DNA from: Paroceanicella profunda
GTDB taxonomy: Bacteria > Pseudomonadota > Alphaproteobacteria > Rhodobacterales > Rhodobacteraceae
Assembly (NCBI RefSeq): GCF_005887635.2
Contig: NZ_CP040818.1
Span: 620,001 to 684,000 of the forward strand
DNA: 64,000 nucleotides
Direction: 5' to 3'
Shown here: positions 8,709 through 16,686 of the stretch, in pieces
How positions within the stretch are numbered: the stretch's first letter is position 1
Layout: every line of letters starts with the position of its first letter
Notes under the pieces: generated by a model
Told to the model about the DNA's origin: nothing
The model's input: the letters and a program-made list of their open reading frames with translations, nothing else
The model's database searches: none
Made by a program: the position numbers and the translations under genes

Positions 8709-9030
8709 TGCGCCACGCCGGCCAACGCACCTGCTGCGCCACGCCTTCAGGACGGGCTGCTGTCGCGCCCCGGGTTCAGAATGCGCGTCAGTCGCGCCGC
8801 CGGCGAAGAGCGCGCGGCCGGTGCATCACCCGCCGACAGGGCACGTCTGGTGCACCGCGCACCGATATAGCCCTTCTGTCGCGCCATTTGCCGATTCAGC
8901 CCCTCTGCTGCGCCGCGTACCCGACAGAGCCCTTCTGTTGCGCCACTTGCCGACAAGGCACGTCTGTTGCGCCACTTGCCGACAAGGCACGTCTGTTGCG
9001 CCTCCTACCCGACAGGGCGCATCTGGTGCG
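8709..9030. repeat. Degenerate 29-bp tandem repeat array
   Basis: About 11 imperfect units follow one another at 29-30 bp steps (one step is 26). The last units are best conserved: those starting at 8941 and 8970 are identical, of the form CGCCACTTGCCGACAAGG then CACGTCTGTTG. Older, more diverged units lie to the left. The array fills the gap between the protease start and the glcF stop and covers the final codons of glcF. No spacer/repeat alternation of CRISPR type is present. Confidence 0.85.
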
Positions 9031-10330
9031 CCGCGGCGGCGGCAGTGTCGAACGCCTCCAGCCCGTTCGGGCAGGGCCCGCCCGTCGCCCAGTCCAGCAG
9101 TTCCGCGGTGTGGACCACCGGGATGCCGGTGCCCGAGCGCAGCTGCATCATGCAGCCGATGTTGCCGGCGGCGATCACCTGCGGGCCCGTGGCTTCCAGC
9201 GTGGCGAGCTTGCGCGCCTTCAGCTCGGCGGAGATCTTCGGCTGCATCAGGTTGTAGGTGCCGGCGGAGCCGCAGCACAGATGCGCGTCCGCCGGCTCCA
9301 CCACCTCGAAACCGGCGGCCTTCAGCAGGGCCTTCGGCGCCGCGGTCACCTTCTGGCCGTGCTGCAGCGAGCAGGCGGCGTGATAGGCCACGCGCAGCCG
9401 CGGCGCCTGCCCCTCCAGCCCCAGTTGCGCCACCAGTTCCGTCACGTCCCGGGCCAAGGCGGCCACTTCGGCGGCGTCGGCGGCCAGGTCGCTGCCGGCG
9501 AACATGTGGCCGTAGTCCTTCACCGTGGTGCCGCAGCCGGAGGTGTTGATCACCACCGCGTCCAGCCCGGCGCCGCGCTTCTCCGCCATCCAGGCGCGGA
9601 TGTTGCGCGCGGCCTGGGCATGGCTGTCATCGGTCTTGCCCATGTGATGGGTGAGCGCGCCGCAGCAGCCCATGCCGCGGGCGATCACCACCTCCACCCC
9701 CAGCCGGGTGAGCAGGCGGATGGTGGCGGTGTTGATCCCGGTGTCGAGTGCGCGCTGCGCGCAGCCGGTGAGCAGCGCCACCCGGGCGCGGCGGGGGCCT
9801 TCGGCCGGGAACACCTGCGGGTCGTCCAGCCGCGAGACCGGCGGCACGCGGGCCGGGGCGAAGCGCACCATGGCGCCCAGCGTCTCCGGCAGCAGGCCGG
9901 CAAAGGGCCGGGCCAGTTTCGCGCCCAGCAGCGCGAGGCGGAAGCGCCCCGGGTAGGGCAGGACCTTCGCCAGCGTCCAGCGGATGGCGCGGTCCATGAA
10001 GGGGCGGCGGTAGGTTTTCTCGATGTGTTCGCGGGCGTGGTCCACCAGATGCATGTAGTGCACGCCGGAGGGGCAGGTGGTCATGCAGGCGAGGCAGGAG
10101 AGGCAGCGGTCGATGTGCTTCACTGTCTTCTCGTCGGCGGGGCGGCCGCTCTCCAGCATGTCCTTGATGAGGTAGATGCGGCCGCGCGGGCTGTCGAGCT
10201 CGTCGCCCAGCACCTGGTAGGTGGGGCAGGTGGCGGTGCAGAAGCCGCAATGCACGCAGGAGCGCAGGATGCGGTTCGAGCGGGCGATGGCGGGGTCCGC
10301 GAGCTGGGTCTCGGTGAAACTGGTCTGCAT
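9005..10330 (-). CDS. glcF: Glycolate oxidase iron-sulfur subunit GlcF
   Basis: This is the electron-transfer subunit of the membrane-associated glycolate oxidase, which converts glycolate to glyoxylate. The 441 residues contain two ferredoxin-type CxxCxxCxxxCP clusters (Cys25-Cys35 and Cys76-Cys86) and then two CCG domains (CCGALTHHMG and CCGSAGTYN). Its ATG overlaps the glcE stop by one base (TGATG), so translation is coupled. The last eight or so codons lie inside a 29-bp tandem repeat, so the C-terminus (HQMRPVG) probably changed as the repeat spread. The order glcD-glcE-glcF matches other proteobacteria; no glcC regulator lies beside it. Confidence 0.93.
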   Translation of the reverse strand: MQTSFTETQLADPAIARSNRILRSCVHCGFCTATCPTYQVLGDELDSPRGRIYLIKDMLESGRPADEKTVKHIDRCLSCLACMTTCPSGVHYMHLVDHAREHIEKTYRRPFMDRAIRWTLAKVLPYPGRFRLALLGAKLARPFAGLLPETLGAMVRFAPARVPPVSRLDDPQVFPAEGPRRARVALLTGCAQRALDTGINTATIRLLTRLGVEVVIARGMGCCGALTHHMGKTDDSHAQAARNIRAWMAEKRGAGLDAVVINTSGCGTTVKDYGHMFAGSDLAADAAEVAALARDVTELVAQLGLEGQAPRLRVAYHAACSLQHGQKVTAAPKALLKAAGFEVVEPADAHLCCGSAGTYNLMQPKISAELKARKLATLEATGPQVIAAGNIGCMMQLRSGTGIPVVHTAELLDWATGGPCPNGLEAFDTAAAAAHQMRPVG

Positions 10331-11460
10331 CAGCCCATCCGTCCGGGGTTGAGGATGCCGCGCGGGTCGAAGCGCGCGCGCAAGGCTTTCGAAATGGCGG
10401 CGATGGCGGGGGCCTCGGGCTGGAAGGCGCCGAGGGCGCGGCGGGTCTCCGGGCCCGCGCGCAGCAGCGTGGCATGGCCGGGGCCCGCGAGGGCGGGGCG
10501 CAGGTCCGTGCCCTCGGGCGCCAGCGCCCAGAGCAGGCCGCCGCCCCAGTCGAACACGATCTCCCCTGCCCCGGCGGCGCGCAGCCGCGCGGCGAGGGCG
10601 GGCCCGTCGGAGGGGCGCACGGAGAGGCGCCAGAGGTCGCCCGGCCTGCCGGCCGCCCAGGCGAGGTCGCGAAACCCCTCGAAGGCGGCGCGGGCGGGCC
10701 CGGCCTCCACGATCTCTGCGCTCACGCCGCACCGTGTCTTCAGCAGCGCGGCAAGCTTGCCCGCCCGCACCTTCAGCGCGTCGGCGAAGCCTTCGAGGCG
10801 GATCCAGGTCTCGGCCGGGCCGGAGAGGTGGACGAGCCCGTTCGCCTCGCAGGGCGAGCCGAGCGCCACGGTCATCGCCGCCACCGCGCCCGCGTCATCG
10901 AGCCCCCCGATGCGCAGGGCAAGGCAGGTCTCCGGCCGGGGCAGCACCTTGAAGGCCACCTCGGTGAGCACGCCCAGCGTGCCGTGGCTGCCGGCCAGCA
11001 GCTTCACCAGGTCGTAGCCGGTGACGTTCTTCATCACCCGCCCGCCGTTGCGGATCACCGCGCCGGCGCCATTCACGAAGCGGATGCCGATCAGGCTGTC
11101 GCGACAGGCGCCGGCCTGGATGCGGCGGGGGCCGGAGACGTTGCAGGCCACCATGCCGCCCACCGTGGGCGCGCCGGAGGTGCCCAGCACCGCGCGGTGG
11201 TCCATCGGCTCGAAGGGCAGCATCTGGCCCTCGGCGGCCAGCGCCTCCTCCACCTCCGCCAGCGGGGTGCCGGCCTGCGCCACGAGGGTGAGCGCGCCGG
11301 GGTCGTAGAGGGTGATGCCGCTGAGCCCGGCCACCGACAGTGCCTCGCCGGTCACCGGGTTTCCCAGCGCCTGGCGGGTGCCGCCGCCGGTGATGCACAA
11401 GGGGCCGCGCGCGCCGCGCACGCACTCGGCCAGCGCCGCTTCCGTCTCCGGGCGCATCAT
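10330..11460 (-). CDS. glcE: Glycolate oxidase FAD-binding subunit GlcE
   Basis: The second flavin subunit of glycolate oxidase, 376 residues, is a shortened relative of GlcD. It has the PCMH-type FAD-binding half, with ITGGGTRQALGNP near the N-terminus, GTSGAPTVGGMVACNVSG in the middle and MKNVTGYDLVKLLAGSHGTLG after it. The start is an ATGATG whose first ATG overlaps the glcD stop as ATGA, and the stop overlaps the glcF start, so it is translated from the same transcript as its partners. Length is close to the E. coli subunit (about 350). Confidence 0.92.
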   Translation of the reverse strand: MMRPETEAALAECVRGARGPLCITGGGTRQALGNPVTGEALSVAGLSGITLYDPGALTLVAQAGTPLAEVEEALAAEGQMLPFEPMDHRAVLGTSGAPTVGGMVACNVSGPRRIQAGACRDSLIGIRFVNGAGAVIRNGGRVMKNVTGYDLVKLLAGSHGTLGVLTEVAFKVLPRPETCLALRIGGLDDAGAVAAMTVALGSPCEANGLVHLSGPAETWIRLEGFADALKVRAGKLAALLKTRCGVSAEIVEAGPARAAFEGFRDLAWAAGRPGDLWRLSVRPSDGPALAARLRAAGAGEIVFDWGGGLLWALAPEGTDLRPALAGPGHATLLRAGPETRRALGAFQPEAPAIAAISKALRARFDPRGILNPGRMG

Positions 11461-12899
11461 GACGCCCGCCCCGCGCGCCGGGTCTCGGAGGCCGCGAGCG
11501 GGAACACCTTCGCCGGGTTCAGCAGCCAGCCGGGGTCGAACACGTCCTTCACGTCCATCTGGGCGGAGAGATCGTCGGGCGAGAACTGCACGCTCATCAG
11601 GTCGCGCTTCTCCACCCCCACGCCGTGCTCTCCGGTGAGGCAGCCGCCCACCTCCACGCACAGGCACAGGATGTCGGCGCCCAGCGCCTCGCATTTCTCC
11701 AGGTCGCCGGGCTGGTTCGCGTCGAACAGGATGAGCGGGTGCATGTTGCCGTCCCCGGCGTGGAACACGTTGGCCACCTTCAGCCCGTATTGTGCCGACA
11801 TTTCCTCGATGCGGCGCAGCACCATGGGCAGCGCGCTCACCGGGATGGTGCCGTCCAGGCACATGTAATCGTTGATCTGGCCCATGGCGCCGAAGGCCGC
11901 CTTGCGGCCCTTCCAGATCAGCGCGGACTGCTCCGCGCTCGCGCTCTCGCGCAGTTCCGAGGGGGCGTGGCGCTCCGCGATGGCGCGGATGCGGGCGAGC
12001 TGGGAGGCGATCTCCTCCTCCGAGCCCTCGACCTCCACGATCAGCAGCGCCTCCACATCCGGGTAGCCGGCGTGCACGAAGGCCTCGCAGGCGCGGATGC
12101 AGGGCCGGTCCATGAACTCGATCGCCACCGGAAGCACCCCGGCGCGGATGATGTCGGCCACGCAGGCGCCGGCCACCTCGTTCGAATCGAAGCCCAGCAT
12201 GATGGGCCGCGCGCCCTCGGGCTTCGGCAGGATGCGCAGGGTGGCTTCGGTGACCACGCCGAGCTGGCCCTCCGAGCCGCAGACCACGCCGAGCAGGTCA
12301 TAGCCCGCCGCATCGAGGTGCGCGCCGCCCAGTTCCACCACCGAGCCGTCCATCAGCACCAGGGTGACGCCGAGCAGGTTGTTCGTGGTCACCCCGTATT
12401 TCAGGCAATGCGCACCGCCGGAATTCATGCCGATGTTCCCGGCGATGGCGCAGGCGAGCTGGCTGGACGGGTCGGGCGCATAGAAAAATCCGTCCGCTTC
12501 CACGGCCCCGGTGACGGAGAGATTGGTACGACCGGTCTGCACCCGGATGTACCTGTCGTCGTAGGATGTCTCCAGCACCGCGTTCAACCGCGCCACCCCG
12601 AGGATGACACTGTCGGCCGTGGGCATCGCCCCCCCGGCGAGCGAGGTGCCCGAGCCGCGCGGCACCACCGGCACCCCCTCCTCGTGGCAGATGCGCAGCA
12701 CCGCGGCCACCTCCGCGGTGCTGGCCGGCAGCACGGCGGCCAGCGGCTGGCAGCGGTAGGCGGTGAGCCCGTCACACTCATAGGCGCGGGTCTCCATCGG
12801 GTCGGAGATCACCGCGCCGGGCGGCAGCACCGCTTCCAGCCGCGCCACGATCTGCGGCTTGCGCGTCAGGATGCTTGCGTCAGGTATCGGCATGTCCAT
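11457..12899 (-). CDS. glcD: Glycolate oxidase subunit GlcD
   Basis: The catalytic FAD-linked subunit (480 residues) oxidises glycolate, and in many relatives D-lactate, passing electrons to GlcF. It shows VPRGSGTSLAGGAMP (pyrophosphate binding) and GNIGMNSGGAHCLKYGVTTNN. The C-terminal FAD-oxidase domain carries NVFHAGDGNMHP and TGEHGVGVEKR, typical of the GlcD/lactate dehydrogenase group. ATG 12899 is chosen because GGGGAG lies 7 bp upstream; ATG 12914 is in frame but lacks a ribosome binding site. It opens the glcDEF operon. An inverted repeat 28-50 bp upstream of the start may bind a regulator. Confidence 0.93.
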   Translation of the reverse strand: MDMPIPDASILTRKPQIVARLEAVLPPGAVISDPMETRAYECDGLTAYRCQPLAAVLPASTAEVAAVLRICHEEGVPVVPRGSGTSLAGGAMPTADSVILGVARLNAVLETSYDDRYIRVQTGRTNLSVTGAVEADGFFYAPDPSSQLACAIAGNIGMNSGGAHCLKYGVTTNNLLGVTLVLMDGSVVELGGAHLDAAGYDLLGVVCGSEGQLGVVTEATLRILPKPEGARPIMLGFDSNEVAGACVADIIRAGVLPVAIEFMDRPCIRACEAFVHAGYPDVEALLIVEVEGSEEEIASQLARIRAIAERHAPSELRESASAEQSALIWKGRKAAFGAMGQINDYMCLDGTIPVSALPMVLRRIEEMSAQYGLKVANVFHAGDGNMHPLILFDANQPGDLEKCEALGADILCLCVEVGGCLTGEHGVGVEKRDLMSVQFSPDDLSAQMDVKDVFDPGWLLNPAKVFPLAASETRRAGRAS

Positions 12900-12926
12900 G
12901 GCAGCTCTCCCCATCGGGCCCGGATT

Positions 12927-12949
12927 ATTGGTTACTCCATATTACCAAT
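12927..12949. promoter_or_regulatory. Inverted repeat ATTGGT-N11-ACCAAT between glcD and DUF599
   Basis: Two 6-bp arms, 12927-12932 and 12944-12949, are perfect reverse complements. The half-sites match those of FadR-subfamily GntR operators (ATTGGT/ACCAAT in PdhR-type sites), and GlcC and LldR belong to that subfamily. The 11-bp gap is longer than the 3 bp of standard sites. It sits in an AT-rich patch in the 89-bp divergent promoter region. Confidence 0.45.
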
Positions 12950-12988
12950 TCATGGTCTTGCAAAGATGTCGGGTCAGGGTATCAGTGC

Positions 12989-13705
12989 ATGATGATGCCC
13001 GAATTCGCCAATCTGAGTAACTTTTTCACCCTGCGGGATGCGCTGGCGGCGGGATTCCTGCTGCTGAGCTGGGCGGTGTCGGGCTATCTGATCGAGCACG
13101 CGCCGAAGCACCGGCCCTCGATGCACATGCTCATGCAGTCCTACCGGCTGTCGTGGATGCAGGAAATGTGCCGCCGCGACGTGCGCATCTTCGACACCAA
13201 CATCCTCTCCACCCTGCGCCAGGGCCCGAGCTTCTTCGGCTCGGCCTGCATGATCGCCATCGGCGGCGGGCTCGCCCTGCTGGGCCAGACGGACCGGCTG
13301 GTCTCCGTCGCGCAGGACCTGAACGTGGAGGGCGCCTCGCTGCGGGTGGTCTGGGAGGCGAAGATCCTGCTGGTGATCGTCATCCTCGCCTCGGCCTTCC
13401 TGAAATTCGTCTGGTCGCACAGGCTGTTCGGCTATTGCGCCGTGGTCATGGCCTCGGTGCCGAACCTGGATGGCGGCGGGGTGACGGAGGACATGAACGA
13501 GATCGCGCGCAAGGCGGGCTATCTCAACATCTACGCCGCGCGCAGCTTCAACCGCGGGTTGCGCGCGGTGTATTTCGCGCTGGCGGGCCTGTCATGGCTG
13601 CTGGGGCCGGAGGCGCTGGTGATCGCCACCGTGTTCACCCTGTTCACCCTCTACCGGCGCGAATTCAACTCTCAGTCCCGTGCCGTAGTGCTGGCACGGC
13701 GCTGA
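12989..13705 (+). CDS. DUF599 membrane protein
   Basis: This is a 238-residue inner-membrane protein of the DUF599 family, function unknown. Hydrophobic segments are visible near residues 12-32 (LRDALAAGFLLLSWAVSGYLI), 80-100, 125-150 and close to the C-terminus. Conserved family features include SWMQEMCRRDVRIFDTNIL and RSFNRGLRAVYFALAGLSWL. Three consecutive ATG codons (12989, 12992, 12995) could serve as start; AGGG lies about 10 bp before the first. It is divergent from glcD, and its 3' end overlaps the convergent hypothetical gene by 41 bp. Confidence 0.83.
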   Translation: MMMPEFANLSNFFTLRDALAAGFLLLSWAVSGYLIEHAPKHRPSMHMLMQSYRLSWMQEMCRRDVRIFDTNILSTLRQGPSFFGSACMIAIGGGLALLGQTDRLVSVAQDLNVEGASLRVVWEAKILLVIVILASAFLKFVWSHRLFGYCAVVMASVPNLDGGGVTEDMNEIARKAGYLNIYAARSFNRGLRAVYFALAGLSWLLGPEALVIATVFTLFTLYRREFNSQSRAVVLARR

Positions 13706-14366
13706 GGTCGGCCGCGGGCAGGCGCCTGGCGGGGCGGATCGCCGGGCGCTCGGGAGACAGCTCGGAAATCAGCGACGAGAACTCGGCCTGCACCGTCAGC
13801 GTGTGCGAGCGCAGCCGCTCCAGCGCCGCCAGCACCTGAGCCTGGCTCACGGCATTGCCGGCGTCCAGCACCTCGTCCAGAAGGTAGTTGAGATTGGCGA
13901 TCGGCAGGTAGAATCGCTCCAGCGCCCGGTCCGCCAACGCCTGGAATTCGCTTTCGATGGTGCCGGAGGGCAGGAAACCGTCACGCAGCAGCGAGGCCAG
14001 AGTGCCCTCCGCCGAGCGTGCGAGCACGGTCAGCCGCTGCCGCCTGCCCGGCCGCCGGCTGAGCCGCAGGGTGACGCCCGCAAGCCGCAGTCCCGGGGCG
14101 CAGAGCCCCTCCGGCGGGGTGGTCACCGGCTCCGTCGTGTCGGACTCGAGCAGCGTGCGGCACATCTCCTCCAGCCGGTCCGCAATCGAGCGGCGCAGCA
14201 CCGCGTGCACCGGTTCGGCCTCGGGGAGGCTGAGGATGAGCTGCGCCGGGCCCAGCGCGGCGGAAAGACGCCGGACGCGCAAACGGCTATCCACCCCCAG
14301 TTCGAGCACGATCTGGAGGCCCGGAACCTCCGGGTCGGCACTCGACCTTATAAGGGTATGCATCAT
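13665..14366 (-). CDS. Hypothetical protein, 233 residues
   Basis: I do not recognise this protein. It is soluble, Leu/Arg-rich and probably mostly helical in the second half (FQALADRALERFYLPIANLNYLLDEVL, then AQVLAALERLRSHTLTVQAEFSSLI). The first half reads like a beta-rich domain (LQIVLELGVDSRLRVRRL). No catalytic motif, signal peptide or membrane segment is visible. ATG 14366 has an excellent GGAGGT 7 bp upstream, the best evidence that it is a real gene. It overlaps the DUF599 gene tail to tail by 41 bp and stands alone on its strand, about 200 bp from the DUF4159 operon end. Confidence 0.65.
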   Translation of the reverse strand: MMHTLIRSSADPEVPGLQIVLELGVDSRLRVRRLSAALGPAQLILSLPEAEPVHAVLRRSIADRLEEMCRTLLESDTTEPVTTPPEGLCAPGLRLAGVTLRLSRRPGRRQRLTVLARSAEGTLASLLRDGFLPSGTIESEFQALADRALERFYLPIANLNYLLDEVLDAGNAVSQAQVLAALERLRSHTLTVQAEFSSLISELSPERPAIRPARRLPAADLSAVPALRHGTES

Positions 14367-14547
14367 CTGCGGGACCTCCGGAGACCACACTGACAGACGT
14401 TACGGGGCCTTCCGCCGGTGCATGGCTGAGGACGGAAGCACGCGAAACGGCTGCGGGCTTCCCCTGGCTAACGCTGATCCGACTGATTCATCCTGACATC
14501 ATACATCGTTTGCGTCCGTTTCCGAACCCGCTGTTGCGCCGCACAGA

Positions 14548-14570
14548 AATTGCGACACATCGTCGCAATT
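14548..14570 (-). terminator. Hairpin terminator of the moxR operon
   Basis: A perfect 9-bp inverted repeat (AATTGCGAC with GTCGCAATT, 5-nt loop) starts 8 bp after the stop of the last operon gene. On the minus strand it is followed by TCTGTG, a short T-containing tail. Intrinsic termination is plausible though the U-tract is poor. Confidence 0.6.
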
Positions 14571-14577
14571 CCACCGG

Positions 14578-16686
14578 TCACCGGCTCTCGAAACGCCATG
14601 CACCGAGGGTGAGGGCCGCCGCCAGCACCAGCATGAGCCAGCCCGGGGCCAGCGGCGTGAGGCTGATGTCGCGTACGGTATAGGCCTCGCGCTCGGCCAG
14701 GCCGATCCAGCCGCGCCCGGCCGCGAGACGGTCCTCGCGCACCCGGCGGATCTCCGGCACGCCGGCGCTGGCGAGGCGGACGATGCCGCCCTCCGTCGCC
14801 GTGACCAGCGGCGCGAGAATGTCCCCGGTGGAGATCGGGTTCTCGAATTCGCGCGGCGAGGGCGGCCCCACCGCCACCACGATCTCGTGCGCCTCGTCCG
14901 ACAGCCGGTAGAGGCCCTGCTCATCGGCGGTGAAGCTGGTGGTCCAGCGCCCGGGGCGCTGCAGGGTGAAGGGCACGCTGGCCGTCTCTCCGGACGGGCT
15001 CTCCACCGTCAGATCGGAGGTGAGGTCCTTCAGCGAGCGGCGGTTCACCGTCACCTGGGCGCCGGAGACGGAGGCGGTGAGCGCCTCCTCCTCCAGCTCG
15101 GGCTCCTTCATCAGCCAGTGCGCGAGCCGGCGCAGCAGTTCCGCCTGCGGCCCGCCGCCCTCATAGCCGCGTGACCAGAGCCAGGCATGATCGGAGGCGA
15201 GCATCGCCACCCGGCCCTTGCCCGGACGGTCGAGCACCAGGAGCGGCCGGTCCCCCGGGCCCTCCATCACCGTCTCGCCGCGCTCCGCCTGCATCTCGAT
15301 CAGCCGGAACCAGCGGCCCCAGGTGGGGCCGGTATCATCAGCGGACTCCGCGCCCTCCAGCCCCTCCGTCACCGGGTGGCGGAAGCCGAGCCGGGAGACA
15401 TGCGGCCGGAAGCCCTGCTCGAGGATGCGCGCCGTCGGCTCCGCCGGCAGCACTTCGCGGATCGGGGTGCGGTGCAGGCTCTCGATCCCGGCATAGGCCG
15501 GGCCGGAGGCCACCAGCACCGCGCCGCCCTCCTCCACATAGCGCGCCACATTGGCGAGATAGGCGCGCGGCAGCACGCCGCGGCGGCGGTAGCGGTCGAA
15601 GATGATGAGGTCGAACTCGTCGATCTTGTCCATGAACAGCTCGCGCGTGGGGAAGGCGATGAGCGAAAGCTCGAACACCGGCACGCCGTCCTGCTTCTCC
15701 GGCGGGCGCAGGATGGTGAAATGCACCAGGTCCACCGAGGGGTCTGCCTTCAGCAGGTTGCGCCAGGTGCGCTCGCCCGGGTGCGGCTCTCCGGAGACGA
15801 GCAGCACGCGCAGGCGGTCCCGCACGCCGTTCACGGTGATGACGGCGGAATTGTTGCGGTCGGTCAGCTCGCCCTCGCGCACCGGCGTGGTGAGCTGGAT
15901 CACGTTCGCGCCGCCGTGAGCGATCCGGACCGGGATGTCCACCGTGCGGCCCACCGGGAACGGGATGCGCGCGGTCTCCTCCCCGTCGACGGCCACGCGG
16001 ATCTCCGCCTCGGACCCGGCGCTGGCCGGCGTGCGGCCCAGCGCCTCCACCGAGACGCGCAGGGTGACATCCTCGCCCACGATGCCGAAGGCGGGCGCGG
16101 TCTCCACCTTCAGGCGGCGGTCCCACTCATCGGCGCGGCCGGTGAGCAGCACGTGCACGGGGGCGGGGAAATCGGTGAGCACCTCAGGGTCGTGCACCTC
16201 GCCGTCGGTGACGAGAATGGCCCCGGCGATACGGTCCGGCGCGACTTCGGCCGCGGCGTCGGAAAGCGCGGTCATCAGCCGGGTGCCCGGATCGTCGGCC
16301 ACGCCATCGGGCGGCGCGAGATGGATGATCCGGGTCTCCACCGGCGCCTCGCCCGGACGGGCCTCGGAGAGGCGGCGCAGCTCCGCCTCGATCTGCGCCG
16401 CGGTGTCGGCCGAAACCTGCGTGCGATCCTCGATGCCCTGGCTCGCGCTCTGGTCGATGACCAGGAAGGCGATGTCGGACAGCCCGTCGCGCTCCTCGCG
16501 CTGCAGGGAGGGGCCGGCCAGCGCGGCCAGCAGGCAGAGGAACGCGAGCCCGCGCAGCCACCAGCCCCGGCCGCGCCGCCAGGCCGCCACCAGCGTGAGC
16601 AGCAGGGCCAGCCCCGCCAGCACCGCCAGCAGCGGCAGCGGCACGAGAGGGTCGAATCCGAGGCTCGCGTTGAGGTCCATCGTCAC
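14578..16686 (-). CDS. Large membrane-anchored protein, last gene of the moxR/BatA operon
   Basis: The 702-residue protein has two N-terminal membrane segments (about 12-60) and one C-terminal segment (APGWLMLVLAAALTLGAW). The long middle part includes a VWA-like stretch (IAFLVIDQSASQGIEDRTQ, AGAILVTDGEVHD) and a later class-I amidotransferase-like fold (DEFDLIIFDRYRRRGVL and YVEEGGAVLVASGPAY). Such proteins are regularly found behind DUF4159/BatA genes in alphaproteobacteria, and their biochemical role is unknown. GTG 16686 overlaps the upstream stop as GTGA; ATG 16680 is an equally good start. It probably forms an envelope complex with the MoxR chaperone system encoded upstream. Confidence 0.8.
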   Translation of the reverse strand: MTMDLNASLGFDPLVPLPLLAVLAGLALLLTLVAAWRRGRGWWLRGLAFLCLLAALAGPSLQREERDGLSDIAFLVIDQSASQGIEDRTQVSADTAAQIEAELRRLSEARPGEAPVETRIIHLAPPDGVADDPGTRLMTALSDAAAEVAPDRIAGAILVTDGEVHDPEVLTDFPAPVHVLLTGRADEWDRRLKVETAPAFGIVGEDVTLRVSVEALGRTPASAGSEAEIRVAVDGEETARIPFPVGRTVDIPVRIAHGGANVIQLTTPVREGELTDRNNSAVITVNGVRDRLRVLLVSGEPHPGERTWRNLLKADPSVDLVHFTILRPPEKQDGVPVFELSLIAFPTRELFMDKIDEFDLIIFDRYRRRGVLPRAYLANVARYVEEGGAVLVASGPAYAGIESLHRTPIREVLPAEPTARILEQGFRPHVSRLGFRHPVTEGLEGAESADDTGPTWGRWFRLIEMQAERGETVMEGPGDRPLLVLDRPGKGRVAMLASDHAWLWSRGYEGGGPQAELLRRLAHWLMKEPELEEEALTASVSGAQVTVNRRSLKDLTSDLTVESPSGETASVPFTLQRPGRWTTSFTADEQGLYRLSDEAHEIVVAVGPPSPREFENPISTGDILAPLVTATEGGIVRLASAGVPEIRRVREDRLAAGRGWIGLAEREAYTVRDISLTPLAPGWLMLVLAAALTLGAWRFESR

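Noticed and set aside
8709..9030. CRISPR array
   Set aside because: Units abut without unique spacers, are degenerate and vary gradually; no cas genes nearby.
12927..12949. Canonical PdhR/GlcC operator
   Set aside because: Half-sites match but the spacer is 11 bp rather than 3 bp, so only a candidate operator is reported.
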